From assembly GCA_014218235.1 (NCBI GenBank), contig CM024753.1:7993146-8057145 (forward strand): a DNA stretch of 64,000 bases, read 5' to 3'. The notes under the pieces were generated by a model. The model made no database searches. It was given only the letters and a program-made list of their open reading frames with translations, and was not told the DNA's origin. Positions 13,701 to 25,700 of this stretch are shown here, in pieces. Source of the DNA: Colocasia esculenta (Eukaryota; Streptophyta; Magnoliopsida; Alismatales; Araceae). Position 1 is the stretch's first letter, and every line of letters begins with the position of its first letter. The translations under genes and the position numbers were made by a program.

Positions 13701-16700
13701 GTATTGGGCTCAGGCAAGCCAGTTGATTAAAAGATGTTAATAACTTAATATAGAGTCCTCTGTAGTCAGCAGGTCTCTTTAAAGCGTAAAGCAAAATTCT
13801 TTGACCTAATGTGCGTCATTGGATTGTTATATGAGATTAATTGTTAAGCTGTGAGAAAATAATACAGAGAAAACTATGTATAGTAGAAACAAGGATGTCG
13901 AGATGGATATTCACACAACCAAGAATATCTAGTATCTGCTCAGTTAAGGTCCCTGACAGTGCCAGTATATCCATGGTAAGAACTGTGGGTAGAAACCAGG
14001 CATTATTACATTGACAGTTAAGAAGCATGGCACACTGACACCTAAATTGGTTACTTGATCACAGAATCAGCAAACATATTGCTTTGGCATAATTCTCCAC
14101 CAAAAAAGTTGCATGCCAACTTCTAATGCCCAGTAACTTCCATGGTATAATAAGTGGCAGAAAATCATTTTGCACCAGGAAAACCATGTTTAAACTTGAC
14201 CCACTCCCTGTTGAGAGAAAAGTTGCATTGGTTTTATCCAAGCATCAATCAACCAAAAACATAAATAGCAAAAGATGAAAAAGAATCTTCAACTTGTCAA
14301 ATAGCAGGCACAAAAGAATCTTCAAATGTCAGGTTACAAATCTCTAGTGTTTGGTATCAGAGCTTAAATTAGATATGCCCGGATCAGTCCACCAGTTCAA
14401 ACAACTTTAAACTTCAAAATTCATGCAATATATCAAAAAATGTGAACAAAAAGTTGCTTGCAGAGCACAAAGCATGTATATCACCCCAAGTGAATATTGA
14501 TCAAGAATCCAGGGATATGCGTGGCATGTTATATGAAACTCCTAAAGCAAAAACAAATGCAGAATAGATTTGCATACCAATTTATCCATCATCAATAACG
14601 CCCTCTGCTTTGTATGACTACGTGTAGACTCCCATCTTATGCGTAAGATGTCGCAGAAGCATCTAATCTAAGTAACAAAATCAATGAACAATGAATTAAT
14701 TTTTTCCCTTTTGGAAGGTGACCAGAAGGAACAAGGAATACATTTGTAAAATATATAATTGAATAATTTGCATTTGCAGCTATAGGTAATAATTAAAACA
14801 CAATACCCAACAAATCAGCTAAGGTGAAATCTCTAACTTCTGCATTTTTTTTAAGTTTAGATTTGAATCTAAAAGGAATTTCAGTGGCCATGCAGCCAAC
14901 ATTGTAAGGTGCATGTTTTTTTTTAAGGTGGGTAGTACCACAAATATGATGATGTAGGCTATGATGATGTAGTACCACAATAACATATTAACGGAAATGA
15001 GAATGTACATGTATAGGTGGCGGTACGCACAAGAAGAGAAAGAGAGCCCCCAAAACACCTATACAGTAGAGAACACACCAAGAAAGTGTGACTCAACTAC
15101 CCCCAATCATGAATCAACCCAAAAAAAAGGAGATACAACAAAATTAATATGAGAAACAGTGACTGCCCATTCCCTCACTCTAGCGCATACAAAATCCACA
15201 TTAGCTCCCACGAACCACAACTCCCGCCTAAAGATACGGTGATTCTGCTCGCCCCACAATGCCCAAAACGTAGCATGAGACAAGCCACCACACTATCCTA
15301 TCAGGTTTACAGGATCAAGGCCTTTCCTTCGCGCAAGAGGCCGCAGACTTCACTCCAAAGGGGGATACTACAATTGGTCCTCCAAGCAACCTCCATCCAA
15401 ACTCCCTGAGAAATGGAGCAACCAGCAAAAAGTTGATCAACGGACTCCTCCTCGTTGCCACAAAGAGAGCAAGTGGAAGACAAGTCTGGCATGAAGCACG
15501 AAATCTATCTCGGGTAGGTAGTCTTCTATGAAAGATTTTCCAAACCAAGACCTTTACTTTGAGGAGGTTGATTTGGCTTCCACACTTTCTGATGGAACTC
15601 ATGGCGGCCTTTACTTTGAGGAGGTTGATTGGCTTCCACACTTTCTGATGGAACTCATGGCGGACCCCTCCATCAGATATGACTGCATAAACTGAGCGAA
15701 CTGAGAAGGTGCCTTTCTTCCAAATCCATCCATCCTCCCCTGAGCGCGGGTGGAAGGAGTGGAGAAGGGAAAGAAGAGTCTGAAACTGCACAAGCTCGTC
15801 ATGACGGAAATCCCGTTGGAAAGTCGGAGATTAAGAACCACCGGACATAAGATGGTCGAAAGCCTGAGCAACTGTGCCCCAAGGGGCCGCATCAATGCGG
15901 AAAAGACTGGGAAACATGGTTTCCAAGCTGAAATCTGCACACGATCTGTCCTTCCAGAGGAGGCATTTGTGACCATCCCATGGTTGGCAGTATCAGCTGA
16001 AACCGATACGTTTCGACTGCAAATGTATTGGTTTCAGACCTAGCCAATATCATGGTCCGAAACCGGATGATCTCCCCTCTTAAGGGGAGTTCAAGTCCAC
16101 CCAATATGCCTGAAATCAAAACCGATCTGTCCGGCTGTCGACACGGAAAAAATATATCGCGGTATCGCTGCACATATCATTTGATTTTGTTTGCTCATTT
16201 CATTTTATTTGGTTCATGTATTCATTCGTTTCACATGCTTTGGAATTTTTTGGGATTTGCGGGGCGTGCCAGTCTGTCTAGGAGACAGAAGAAAATCCGC
16301 GCAATGCGGAAGAAGGTTTTTTGAGTGTCCATGGAACGGACAATTGGGGTGTCCGTGAACGGACGGTTGGGGTGTCCGTGAACGGACGGGTGCACCATTT
16401 TTTAATCTGAACTTCTTGAGTTCCATGTCTATACTCATCAGGCAATTAGGGTAGCATGTGCTGGACCTCTTTCTCCATCGATCGGAATCGATGTTACATT
16501 TACATCGAGTTAAAAGCTCCCGGCATTATTTAATACCAGTTTTAACCCGAATACCATTCATAGCAAGGATGAGGCAACAAACACTTTTTTCAGAAAATCC
16601 TAATCATGATGCTTTCCCTCTCTTTTTTTTTGGTACAACATGGGTTTTGACTTGAAGGTTTTATTATTTTAAAATGCCTTTGTCCGAATGTTTTAAAATG

Positions 16701-19700
16701 ATATGACTGTCCCTTTTCATTTGAGGTTCAGAAATAGAATTCTTTTGAGGGAGCGGCGGGTATATACTCGTGAACTTGTTTGAGATTGTCATTATGAACG
16801 GGTGTATGCCCATGAACTTATTCTAGTCTTGGAACATATTGTGAAATAGGAGTGACACTTCCATATTAGAAGGATTCCCATGTCAAGTGTGAGAATTTCA
16901 TGGTGCTTCATTTTATTTCCTAAGGGAGAGTTCCTGTCGAGGCGGAATTCCTTTTCTCCTCAGTTCTGCTTGCATGAAAGTGATTCTGAAGGTCATATAG
17001 GTGTACTTCCATGAGGATCTCTGTCATAATGGGATTTCTTCCCAAGAAAGTGTTTGTATGAATACAGTCCTCTTTTGTATATGTTCCTGCTTGAATCATT
17101 GCTCGAGCAGAGTCTTTGTCCTTCTCTCCCTTTTTTTTTAGGGATGTATTTATGTCAACAGAATGTTCTTGAGTATATATTTTGGCAGAGCTTCTGCTTA
17201 TTCAAAATGTTCTCATGGGGATGCATAAACCAGTGGTTATATGAACATGTTCTTGGAAGAACTTCTGCTTGAAGGGAGTTTCTTCTTAAGGAAGATATAT
17301 TCGCATAAGCACAAATTTGCATTTTTATGAATATATTCTCAAGTGGCATCTCTGTTTGAGCAGAGTACCTGGTAGAAGGGGTATGCCCCTGCTTATGCAG
17401 GGTCTCTTTTGAGAAATATATGCATATGGATGCAAATTTGTGATTATATGAATATGTTTCCAGGTAGAATCTCCACTTGGGCAGAATCTCCTCTAAGAAA
17501 CATGTACATATAAACACTAGGTTGTGATTATACGGATATGAGTTTAGAGGAAGCTTTTGCTTAGGCAGAGTCCTCCCTGAGAAACATATACGTATAAGCA
17601 CAAATTTGCATTTCTTATGAATATATTCTTAAACGGAGTCTCCGCTTGGGCAGAGTATCCTCTTTAAGAAATATATACATAAGAACACAGATTTGTGAAT
17701 ATGCGGACATACTCTTAGGTAGAATCTCCGCTTGGGCAGAGTTACCTCTAAGAAACATACACATATAAACACGAGTTTGTGATTACATGGATATATTTCA
17801 AGGAGAGATTCTTGCTTAGACAGAGTCCTTTACAAGAAACATATAAGTATAGTTACAAATTTGTGATTCTACGTATATGTTCTTGGGCAGAACCTTCGCT
17901 TGGGCAGAGTCTCATTTAAGAAACACATACATAAGAACACAAATTTGTGAATATACGAATATGTTCTTGGGCAGAACCTCCGCTTAGGCAGAGTCTCCTC
18001 AAGAAAACATATACATATAAGCACAATATCCACCATCTCGGAGACTTGCTCGACGAGCGGGGAGAACAAATGCATCTAAATGCGCATACCCATAGAGACT
18101 TACTCGATATGGAGGCATTTAGAGCACGAGAACATAGGTATTTAAATACCGTATATCCATAGAGACTTGCTCAATATAGATGGTATTTAAACCCTGAAGA
18201 ATATCTCCCCACAGAGACTTGCTCGATGTGGGGGATAGGAGGGGATAGATGGAATGCCGATAACGTATAGAGCCAACTCCTTCTCTCCTTGCCTTGCTAT
18301 TGGACTAAAAGAGGTTTATACCTTCACGTGGAGAACAATGGGATGGGAGAAAAAGTGTCAGGAATTTCTATATAATTTTTGGAACAGGTGGGGAGGCTGG
18401 GAAATCAATTTGCCAGGGCTCCGCCAGGAAATTTTGGGGATGAACAGGGATGGGGGGATCGGCTCTCCTTTCTTTCTCTCCCCGTAGGGGGCCTTTTATA
18501 GGGGGAAGGCCCCCTTTACAATGGGTTGGGGGAGAGCCCCAACCGATGGGACATATGCTTATGTCACCATCGGTTGGGTGCTAACCGAGAGGTCACCATC
18601 GGTTGGCAGCCCCTAACCGATGGAGGTCACCATCGGTTAGGGGAGATGAGGTCACCATCGGTTGGGGGAGGAGTCCCCTAACCGATGGTGACCGATGGTG
18701 ATTCACCATCGGTTAGGGGGAGAACCCCCTTAACCGATGGTGACATCATTATGATGTCACCATCGGTTAGGGGTCTCCTAACCGATGGAGAGAGAGGGGG
18801 AGATTTATAAATACCCCCCCACACCCTCATTTACATATATGTTTGAAGCCGGAGGTGCTGCTGGAATTTTCTTTCCTTTCTCGGAGTTCTGCCCGACTGA
18901 AGACTGCCTTTCCAAGCTTCGGAGATCTTCCTCGAGCTTGTTCTTTGTACTTGTTCTTCGTACTCGGTCTATAGACCTTGTGCTGCCGGAATTTTCCGTG
19001 CTTGTACTTTGAACAGAGACATGTTCTCCTTGTACTTTAATTTAACTGGGAGACCGGGCACTATTTTAAGGGCCATAATCTCCTTCTTAAACTTGTAGAC
19101 GGACCTCCGAATAAATTTGTAATCTAAGTAACCTGAAGATCACTCTAAATCACAATTTACTCGGCCTCACTTTTGAATGGGCTATCCAATTAATTTGCCG
19201 GGATGGACCTTCCATGGTAGCTGCCGACCAACTTTTGAAGTCCAATAATCCTTTTGTACAGGCCGTTTAATCAGCCAGTTGCTAGGATGGGCTTCAACTG
19301 ACCAATTCCTTAGACCGCTATATAGCGGATCATCCACATTCTTTGTAGCAGATATCTGTTACAATTTACCTTCCAACACCGGCCGAAACCAAAACCAACA
19401 CTGCCATCCTTGGCCATCCCCCAGGCGTACCCGAACTGTAAGGTGTATGTTTATGCTTTTTTTGCTCGTTTCTCTCTCAAAACATGTGTTATGAGAGAAA
19501 ATGGCAACTATCTCCTGTTTGGGATAACTTTCCTATTCTTCAGAGAGATATCACACCTTCACTAGTCCCTCCCTTGAAAAAAAAAACACCACTGTCTTTG
19601 TCCAAACTGCTGCCTTTCGTGTCACAACAAGATTTTTAGCAAACCACCTCTCTACCCGTTCACCTTCTTTCTGGACAAGCCTTCTCTGGAGGCTTCTATT

Positions 19701-22700
19701 TCACCCACTACCAAAAGAAAGGCATATATGAGTTTTAAAATTTGTGTTTACTCTTGTTCAACATGGAAGCAACCAATATTGGAGAATCAGCAGGTGGGAG
19801 CAGCCAAACAGCCCTCTCAAAGTCAAGGTTGTGGTCCGGAGAATCACTCATGGGAGAATCCCTGCCCGAGACAGGTTGTCTTGCTTCCTGCCAGTCCCGA
19901 CTTCCACCTGTTGTCTTTGTGGAGCCGAGGAGGAATCCATCGATCACCTTTTTATTGGCTGCCCCTATTCTCAGGGGGTGTGGTTGGAGGTTGCTCGGAG
20001 GACTAGTTGTAGCATCATTTTGTGGAGTGAAGTTCATAGCCTTTTGCGAGAGTGGGACAGGCCTTGGCCTCGCAAGTTGGATAGGAAGGTGTGGTGGCTC
20101 ATCCTTCATGCCACACTATGGGCATTGTGGGATGAGCATAATCACCATATCTTCAGGAGGGAGTCGTGTGCCGAAGAAGCTATTGCTGATTTTGTATGTG
20201 CAAGAGTTAAGGAATGAACGACCACTCTTTCTGTCAACTCTGATGTATCTCCTCTTTTGGTTTTCTTGGGGGGTAATTGAGGTTTGCTCTTCAGTGTATA
20301 GGTGTTATGGGGTTTTACTCTTTTTTGGGTGTTAAACCACCTATACATTTACATTCTCAATTTCCTTTAATATATATCTGTGATAGTGATACTACCCACC
20401 CTAAAAAAAAAACATGGTAGCAACCAATTTACATCAATATTAAAAACTGTGGTAAAAACTGAGAACAAAATTTTTTAGAATGAAATAGCTTTCAAAGAAA
20501 AGAGTGTTCCCAATCACCAAATTAGTATATAACATAAAAAGAAACCTTACTGTATGACCACAAAATCCGACTGCATTAATTTGATGATGACAGGTACACA
20601 AGCTCCTAATGTATTATGTTGATATAGCCATGACTTGAGAGAAGTTACTTTCTTATTGTCACTTCATATCTATGACAAGACTTGGATGATAACAAAAAAC
20701 CCATCAACCCAAGTAGAGAAAGAGAACAAATGTTCATTGTCTTAGTGGTGATGAAAACAGATGGAAATGGCCATTTCAACATATAGCAAATCGGGGGAAA
20801 TGGACAAAAGAGGTGTTTCATCTACCATGAAGCAACATAGGCATTCAGATGATGATCATTATGTGATGCAAGTTCATATCTATCTGGTAAAGAGGCTTGT
20901 GCTTTACATTCTCAGATTTTGCAGTGATTTGTGTTCCCAACAGGTGATGGGAAATGAGACCCATGATGTATGTGGAGCGGGACTCCTGACGTCGGACATT
21001 AGACATTAGACTCGATCAGAGGAAGGCGAACAGAGTTCCCATGTTATTGATGTATTTGCTTTAATTATTTGAGTGGTTGGTTGTAAGAATAAGGCCCGAA
21101 AGAGGCCCAATAATGTGTTTTCTATTTTCTGGGTACTTTCGGGTGCAAATTTTGCCCCATTTTTAGGTCTAAGGGTATTTTAGTCCAATAAAAGGTCAAA
21201 GAGGTCATTAGGGTTTTGTCCCTATAAATAATGTTGTAATCCACTTGTTGGGGGGGTTAATGAAGATTTGAAAAGAAAGTTTGTAGCAGCCGTCTTCCCG
21301 CCGTGATGGCTTCTTCCGGGGCATGAGACCATAGGGCGCGAGGCCCATTCCTTCTCCTTCTTCCCCGTCGTTTCACATCAACTTGGTATCAGAGCCAAAC
21401 CCCGATCCAGCTGCGCCATCTTCTGTCTTCTGCTCTTTACCCATGCCCGTGCTTTGCCCCACGGAGCCACCGGACCTGGATTCCGCTTCCATTCCTCTCG
21501 CTGCATCGCAGAACCCCCCTAGCGCGAAGAGGCAGCCTGCGCCATCCCCACTGCCGCGCCCCCTGCTCATGTCGCCTTTGCCTCCCCACGACAGTCACTG
21601 CTGCCCCGCCGGCAGCACCCAGGCCGCGCCCATCCGCAGGCAAACGCGGTGCCATCGGCCACCCCTGTGCAGCCGAGAACGACGAGCAGCAAGGTCATCG
21701 TGACCTCCCTCACCCCGCTCCACTGCCCCCGACTCCACTGTTCGCCTGTAGCCACCGCCGCTTCTTCCTCTCTCTGCTGCGCAAGGGTTGGAAGGAAGAG
21801 TGGGGAGGAAGAAGACAAGGCAACCCGAAGCCTACGCGGACCCCCTCATGCGTACCGGCTGACCCACGTGCTTTCCGGGGCACGGCTCACCCATGCACCC
21901 GTCCCGTGGGTTCTCCCGCTTCCCCGCGAGCCGCAGCAGGCGAAAAAAGCGCCCTTCACGCCTACCTGCGGGCATTTCCCGCCACCCCACGACCCAGCGC
22001 CATTCCTGCCGCGTGCGGATCCACCCTACAGCACCAGCGGCTGTGTTTTTCCCGCCCACGTCGACTTGCCTGGTTGCTCGTGTGCCTCACCTGCTCGATC
22101 TCATACAGTCAACATCCATCTACTGCGTGACCACGTGTGCCTGTGCGTGTACACAGCAGCGCGACTCGACACGTGAGCAGCACATCTAACACAGCAGGGA
22201 TTCAATGTATTGTTCTACACTCTACTAAATGGAATTCAGTTACATTGTCTCTTTGCCAAATGAGACGCGAGCAAGGGTGATATTAGATGAACAGTGCCGA
22301 TATAATTATATCTCTCAGTCTATTGCTGATTTGTTATTAAAAACTGGTGAAATTGTCGTTGAGGATGATCGAGTCTTTGTGGAGTTCTATCGTCAGTTTG
22401 TTGGTGGCGCCCCAAGAAAGTCTGTTATTTTGATGGAGCATGGTGTGCTATTGTTCCATCGGGTTCTTACATCAATTTGGGATGAGATTGGATGGTAGAG
22501 CAACAAGTTACCATAGAGTCCGACCAGTCTGTCTACATTATCCAGCCACCACATTTACTTGAGAAATTTTGTTTTCCTAAGCATGTTTCTGTTGGTGCCA
22601 AGCCCACGATCAAGGATCTGATCTACGAAGCCGATCTCGCATTGGCCGAAGAGTATGAAAAAGAGATGCAAGCATTACAGGAAAAGTGGGATCAAAATTT

Positions 22701-25700
22701 ATTTGTTGATTCCGGGTTTGATTTGGTAGATGATTGCGCACTCACCCTTGGCTTGTCTTTTGAGAGTATCTTGACAGTAGTTTCTACTGACACCTGGGAT
22801 CAGAATTTATTTCTTATGTCTGGAGTAGACTTGATCGACGGCGCTATATTTGAAGATGCTACGTCAGTTGTTAATTCTGATGCCATGTTATTTCTGGAAC
22901 CGTCTCTTGGTGATTTGGTATGGTTAGATTTCTGTGAGCGCATGTTGGCCGACGATTCGAGATCCCTTACATGATTGCTTGCATGGAGTTTAATATTTGT
23001 TCCCTTATGTTTGACTTCGTCCTACTTCGGCACTTCAAAACTCGCGAACGAGTTTTTTTCAAACCAAGGAAGAATGATGGGAAATGAGACCCGTGATGTA
23101 TGTGGAGCAAGACTCGTAATGTGGGACATTAGACATCAGACTCGATCAACAGAAGACGAACAGAGTTTCCACGCTATTGATGTATTTGCTTTAGTTATTT
23201 GAGTGTTTGGTTGTAAGAATAAGGCCCAAAAGAGGCACAATAGTGTGTTTTCTTAGGGTGCGAATTTTGCCCCATTTTTAGGCCTAAGGGTATTTTAGTC
23301 CAATAAAGGTCAAAGAGGTCATTAAGGTTTTGTCCCTATAAATAATGTTGTAATCCACTTGTTGGGGGGTTAATGAAGATTTGAAAAGAAAGTTTACAAC
23401 AGTCGTCTTCCCGCCGTTATGGCTTCTTCCGGGGCATGAGGCCCTAGGGCATGAGGCCCATTCCTTCTCCTTCTTCCTCCCTTCTTACCCATCGTTCCGC
23501 ATCAACAGGCCTTTCATATGTTGTGCAAACACGAGGACATCATACCTTTTCTCGGAAAGTGAATGGTACCACCAATTTTATAAATGGGAAAAATTTTACA
23601 CATGTGAAGGGAGTAAGAACAAGGGTCAGCAAAACGGACCATCCCTAACAAAAAAATGAGTAAAAGGATCAAGGGGGAAAAAGAGATCCTCTACCATCCC
23701 AATAAAGGAAAAATAAGATATATGCATCAGTCCATTCCCTAAGATGGTTGCTAATAAAGTCCCTCAGGTGGGAGAGTTGGATAGGCAGTTCATGGAAAAC
23801 CATGAGGTCATTAGTATCAGCTCCCACTATGGACACAAATGCCAGTGCATACTGCATACTAACCACGGTTCAGGTGGATTTCAAGCTGAGACTTTGACAG
23901 GAGCACCACCTAAGAGATGTTTGTGCTCCCATGGCTCGGGTGAGCTACTGGTGGTTCAGGCTTGATTCTGCATGAGGTGAGTTTACTCTTGGTATTGAGA
24001 GAGAGAGAGAGAGAGAGAGAAAGTGCAAATAAAGGTCAACACTCTTTGTAAGGGCCTTCCTTTCTGAAGATTCTCCCATTCCTTTCCACCAAAGGATCCA
24101 CAAATTAGAATGCAGAGATGCCACAGACTGCATAAATCTTCCACCACCCCCAAAATGTCTATGCTGCATTGGAATTTGCGAAAAATCTTTCGTCATGCTT
24201 CAGAAGTAAAAGCAGTCCACTGTCTACCCTTCCCCCCACAGAGGCCGCATTAGTGCCAACACCACGAACTGAGCTAGCCAATCACAAGTTGGGGAAGAAT
24301 CGCTAATATTGCCAGAACTAATCACTTTCCTCCTGAAATCCACTTCTCATCTATCCCCATGTGAAAATAGAGGTCAGAAATATTCCCTTAACACATGGGT
24401 TGGGTTCTCGCATCCATTATTCTTAGGGGGCTTTATGCAAAAAGTACTAATATGACAACAACAAAAGAAAGAACAAAATGTCAAATCAGTCAGTGGATAT
24501 GGAGAAGATCCAGAACCCTTCATGACTAACATCCTTGTACCTCCATCCTAATTACAGAAAAAAAATGTGCTCGTCAGGGAATTACCCACATACACATTAA
24601 CTATTAAAGTCTGAGTTGCCAAACAAATTCCTTTTCATTCAAAAACCACCAGTGGAAGAAACACCCCTGAAGGCCAATTATTTTGATAAACCCTATTTTC
24701 ATTCAGGTCACCTTCCAAAAACACTCCAATAACAACCTACAAAATTGGCTAAAGAATAAAAGGAGTAACAAACCCAATCATAGGCAATATACTTACAATG
24801 AAATAAGTTGCTGTTGAGCATCAACAGCCTCAATAAAGGGAGCACCTCCCACCCTGTAACATAAGATCAGTATAAGCATACGACACAAGAGATAAAGCAT
24901 TCTATCACTGAAAAAGAAAAGGAACTCAAATAAAGTTTGACATAGTTCTGTATGAACAGTGTTGAGACCAATGTCCTGATGCAATATGGCTTTATCAAAA
25001 TGTTTGCTTCCATGAATCAATACAAATGATGCTAATATTTTGGACGTGACCAGCTATATCCAGGTTACTCAGATCCAGATAATATAAAATCCCTTTTGTT
25101 GTTCTTTAGATTAGGATTACTGAGAAAAACTCTCCTCAGAGCTCTCCACTAGAAAGTTAGAAACTAACCTCAATCTGTATAAGAAATCATGCTAAAAGGG
25201 CTGAATAAACAGTAAAAAATAGGTAGTAAAACAAGAGACCACATCTCCTACTTCCTCAGCTGAAGTTTTGTTTCAATTACCCTTAGAGAACGTCTGTCTT
25301 AATTAAAAAGTTCCATCACCTCCACCTCTAAAGTCTTTTGTCGTAATGATCATCAATCAAGGTAACACGGACCACATTAATCTATGTCTGGTGTCAAACT
25401 AAGGGGAAAAAACCAGGTTACATAAAATAAGACAAAGAATCTAGTGGACTATTTCAGAGGACAGCTATTCTGTATTTTATCAGGAGAAAAAAAAATTACT
25501 GCAAAGGTATTTTGATCATCCCAAGTTCTGCACAATCCGATCTAAATTAACTCACAGAATAACCTGGATCATTAGATGTAGAAATCACTCAAAAGGTAAG
25601 AACTACTTACACAGGGGAAAGTATGAAAAATAGAAGGATGAGATAAAAGAAAGCAAGAAAAAAAAGAAGAGACAGAGGAGAGAAATTCCTGGATGAAAGA

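Larger units (their letters stand above)
16136..19378 (-). mobile_element. Solo LTR 1 (Tat-related Gypsy family)
   Basis: Begins TGTCGACACGG and ends TTCCAACA on the plus strand, flanked by 5-bp duplications CCGGC (16,131-16,135 and 19,379-19,383). There is no internal retroelement region, so it is a solo LTR of 3,243 bp. It shares blocks in the same order with the LTRs of the full element at 43,630-63,582: GTCCGTGAACGGACG repeats, a block with ATCGATGTTACATTTACATC, the minisatellite of about 85 bp, the CTTGCTCGA repeats, the TATA box and the inverted-repeat array. By comparison with that element its coding orientation is minus. It extends about 590 bp further at the U3 end than the full element's LTRs. 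Confidence 0.88.
20945..23504 (+). mobile_element. Non-autonomous LTR retrotransposon, 2.56 kb
   Basis: Two LTRs (436 and 430 bp, both starting TGATGGGAAATG and ending ..CATCA) enclose a 1.7-kb interior. Target duplications ACAGG lie at 20,940-20,944 and 23,505-23,509. A PBS complementary to initiator tRNA-Met follows the 5' LTR and a purine tract (ACCAAGGAAGAA) precedes the 3' LTR. No gag, RT or integrase is recognisable, so mobilisation must have depended on another element. By eye the LTRs differ at well over twenty positions plus a deletion of about 20 bp in the 3' LTR, so the insertion is not recent. It sits in TTC27 intron 6, opposite to the gene. Confidence 0.9.

Noticed and set aside
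17040..18020. CRISPR-like array
   Set aside because: The units are diverged, about 85 bp and lack unique spacers. The setting is a plant LTR, so it is a minisatellite.
18530..18790. Rho-independent terminators or riboswitch-like stems
   Set aside because: The hairpins are repeated DNA words in a eukaryotic LTR; bacterial signals do not apply.
21649..22176. 175-codon Pro/Arg-rich open frame
   Set aside because: GC-rich sequence gives long chance frames on both strands (four others overlap it). It is listed only as a GC-rich leader.
22229..22498. Retropepsin in ORF A of the small LTR element
   Set aside because: The faint pattern lacks the D-S/T-G core, so it is kept as unknown.
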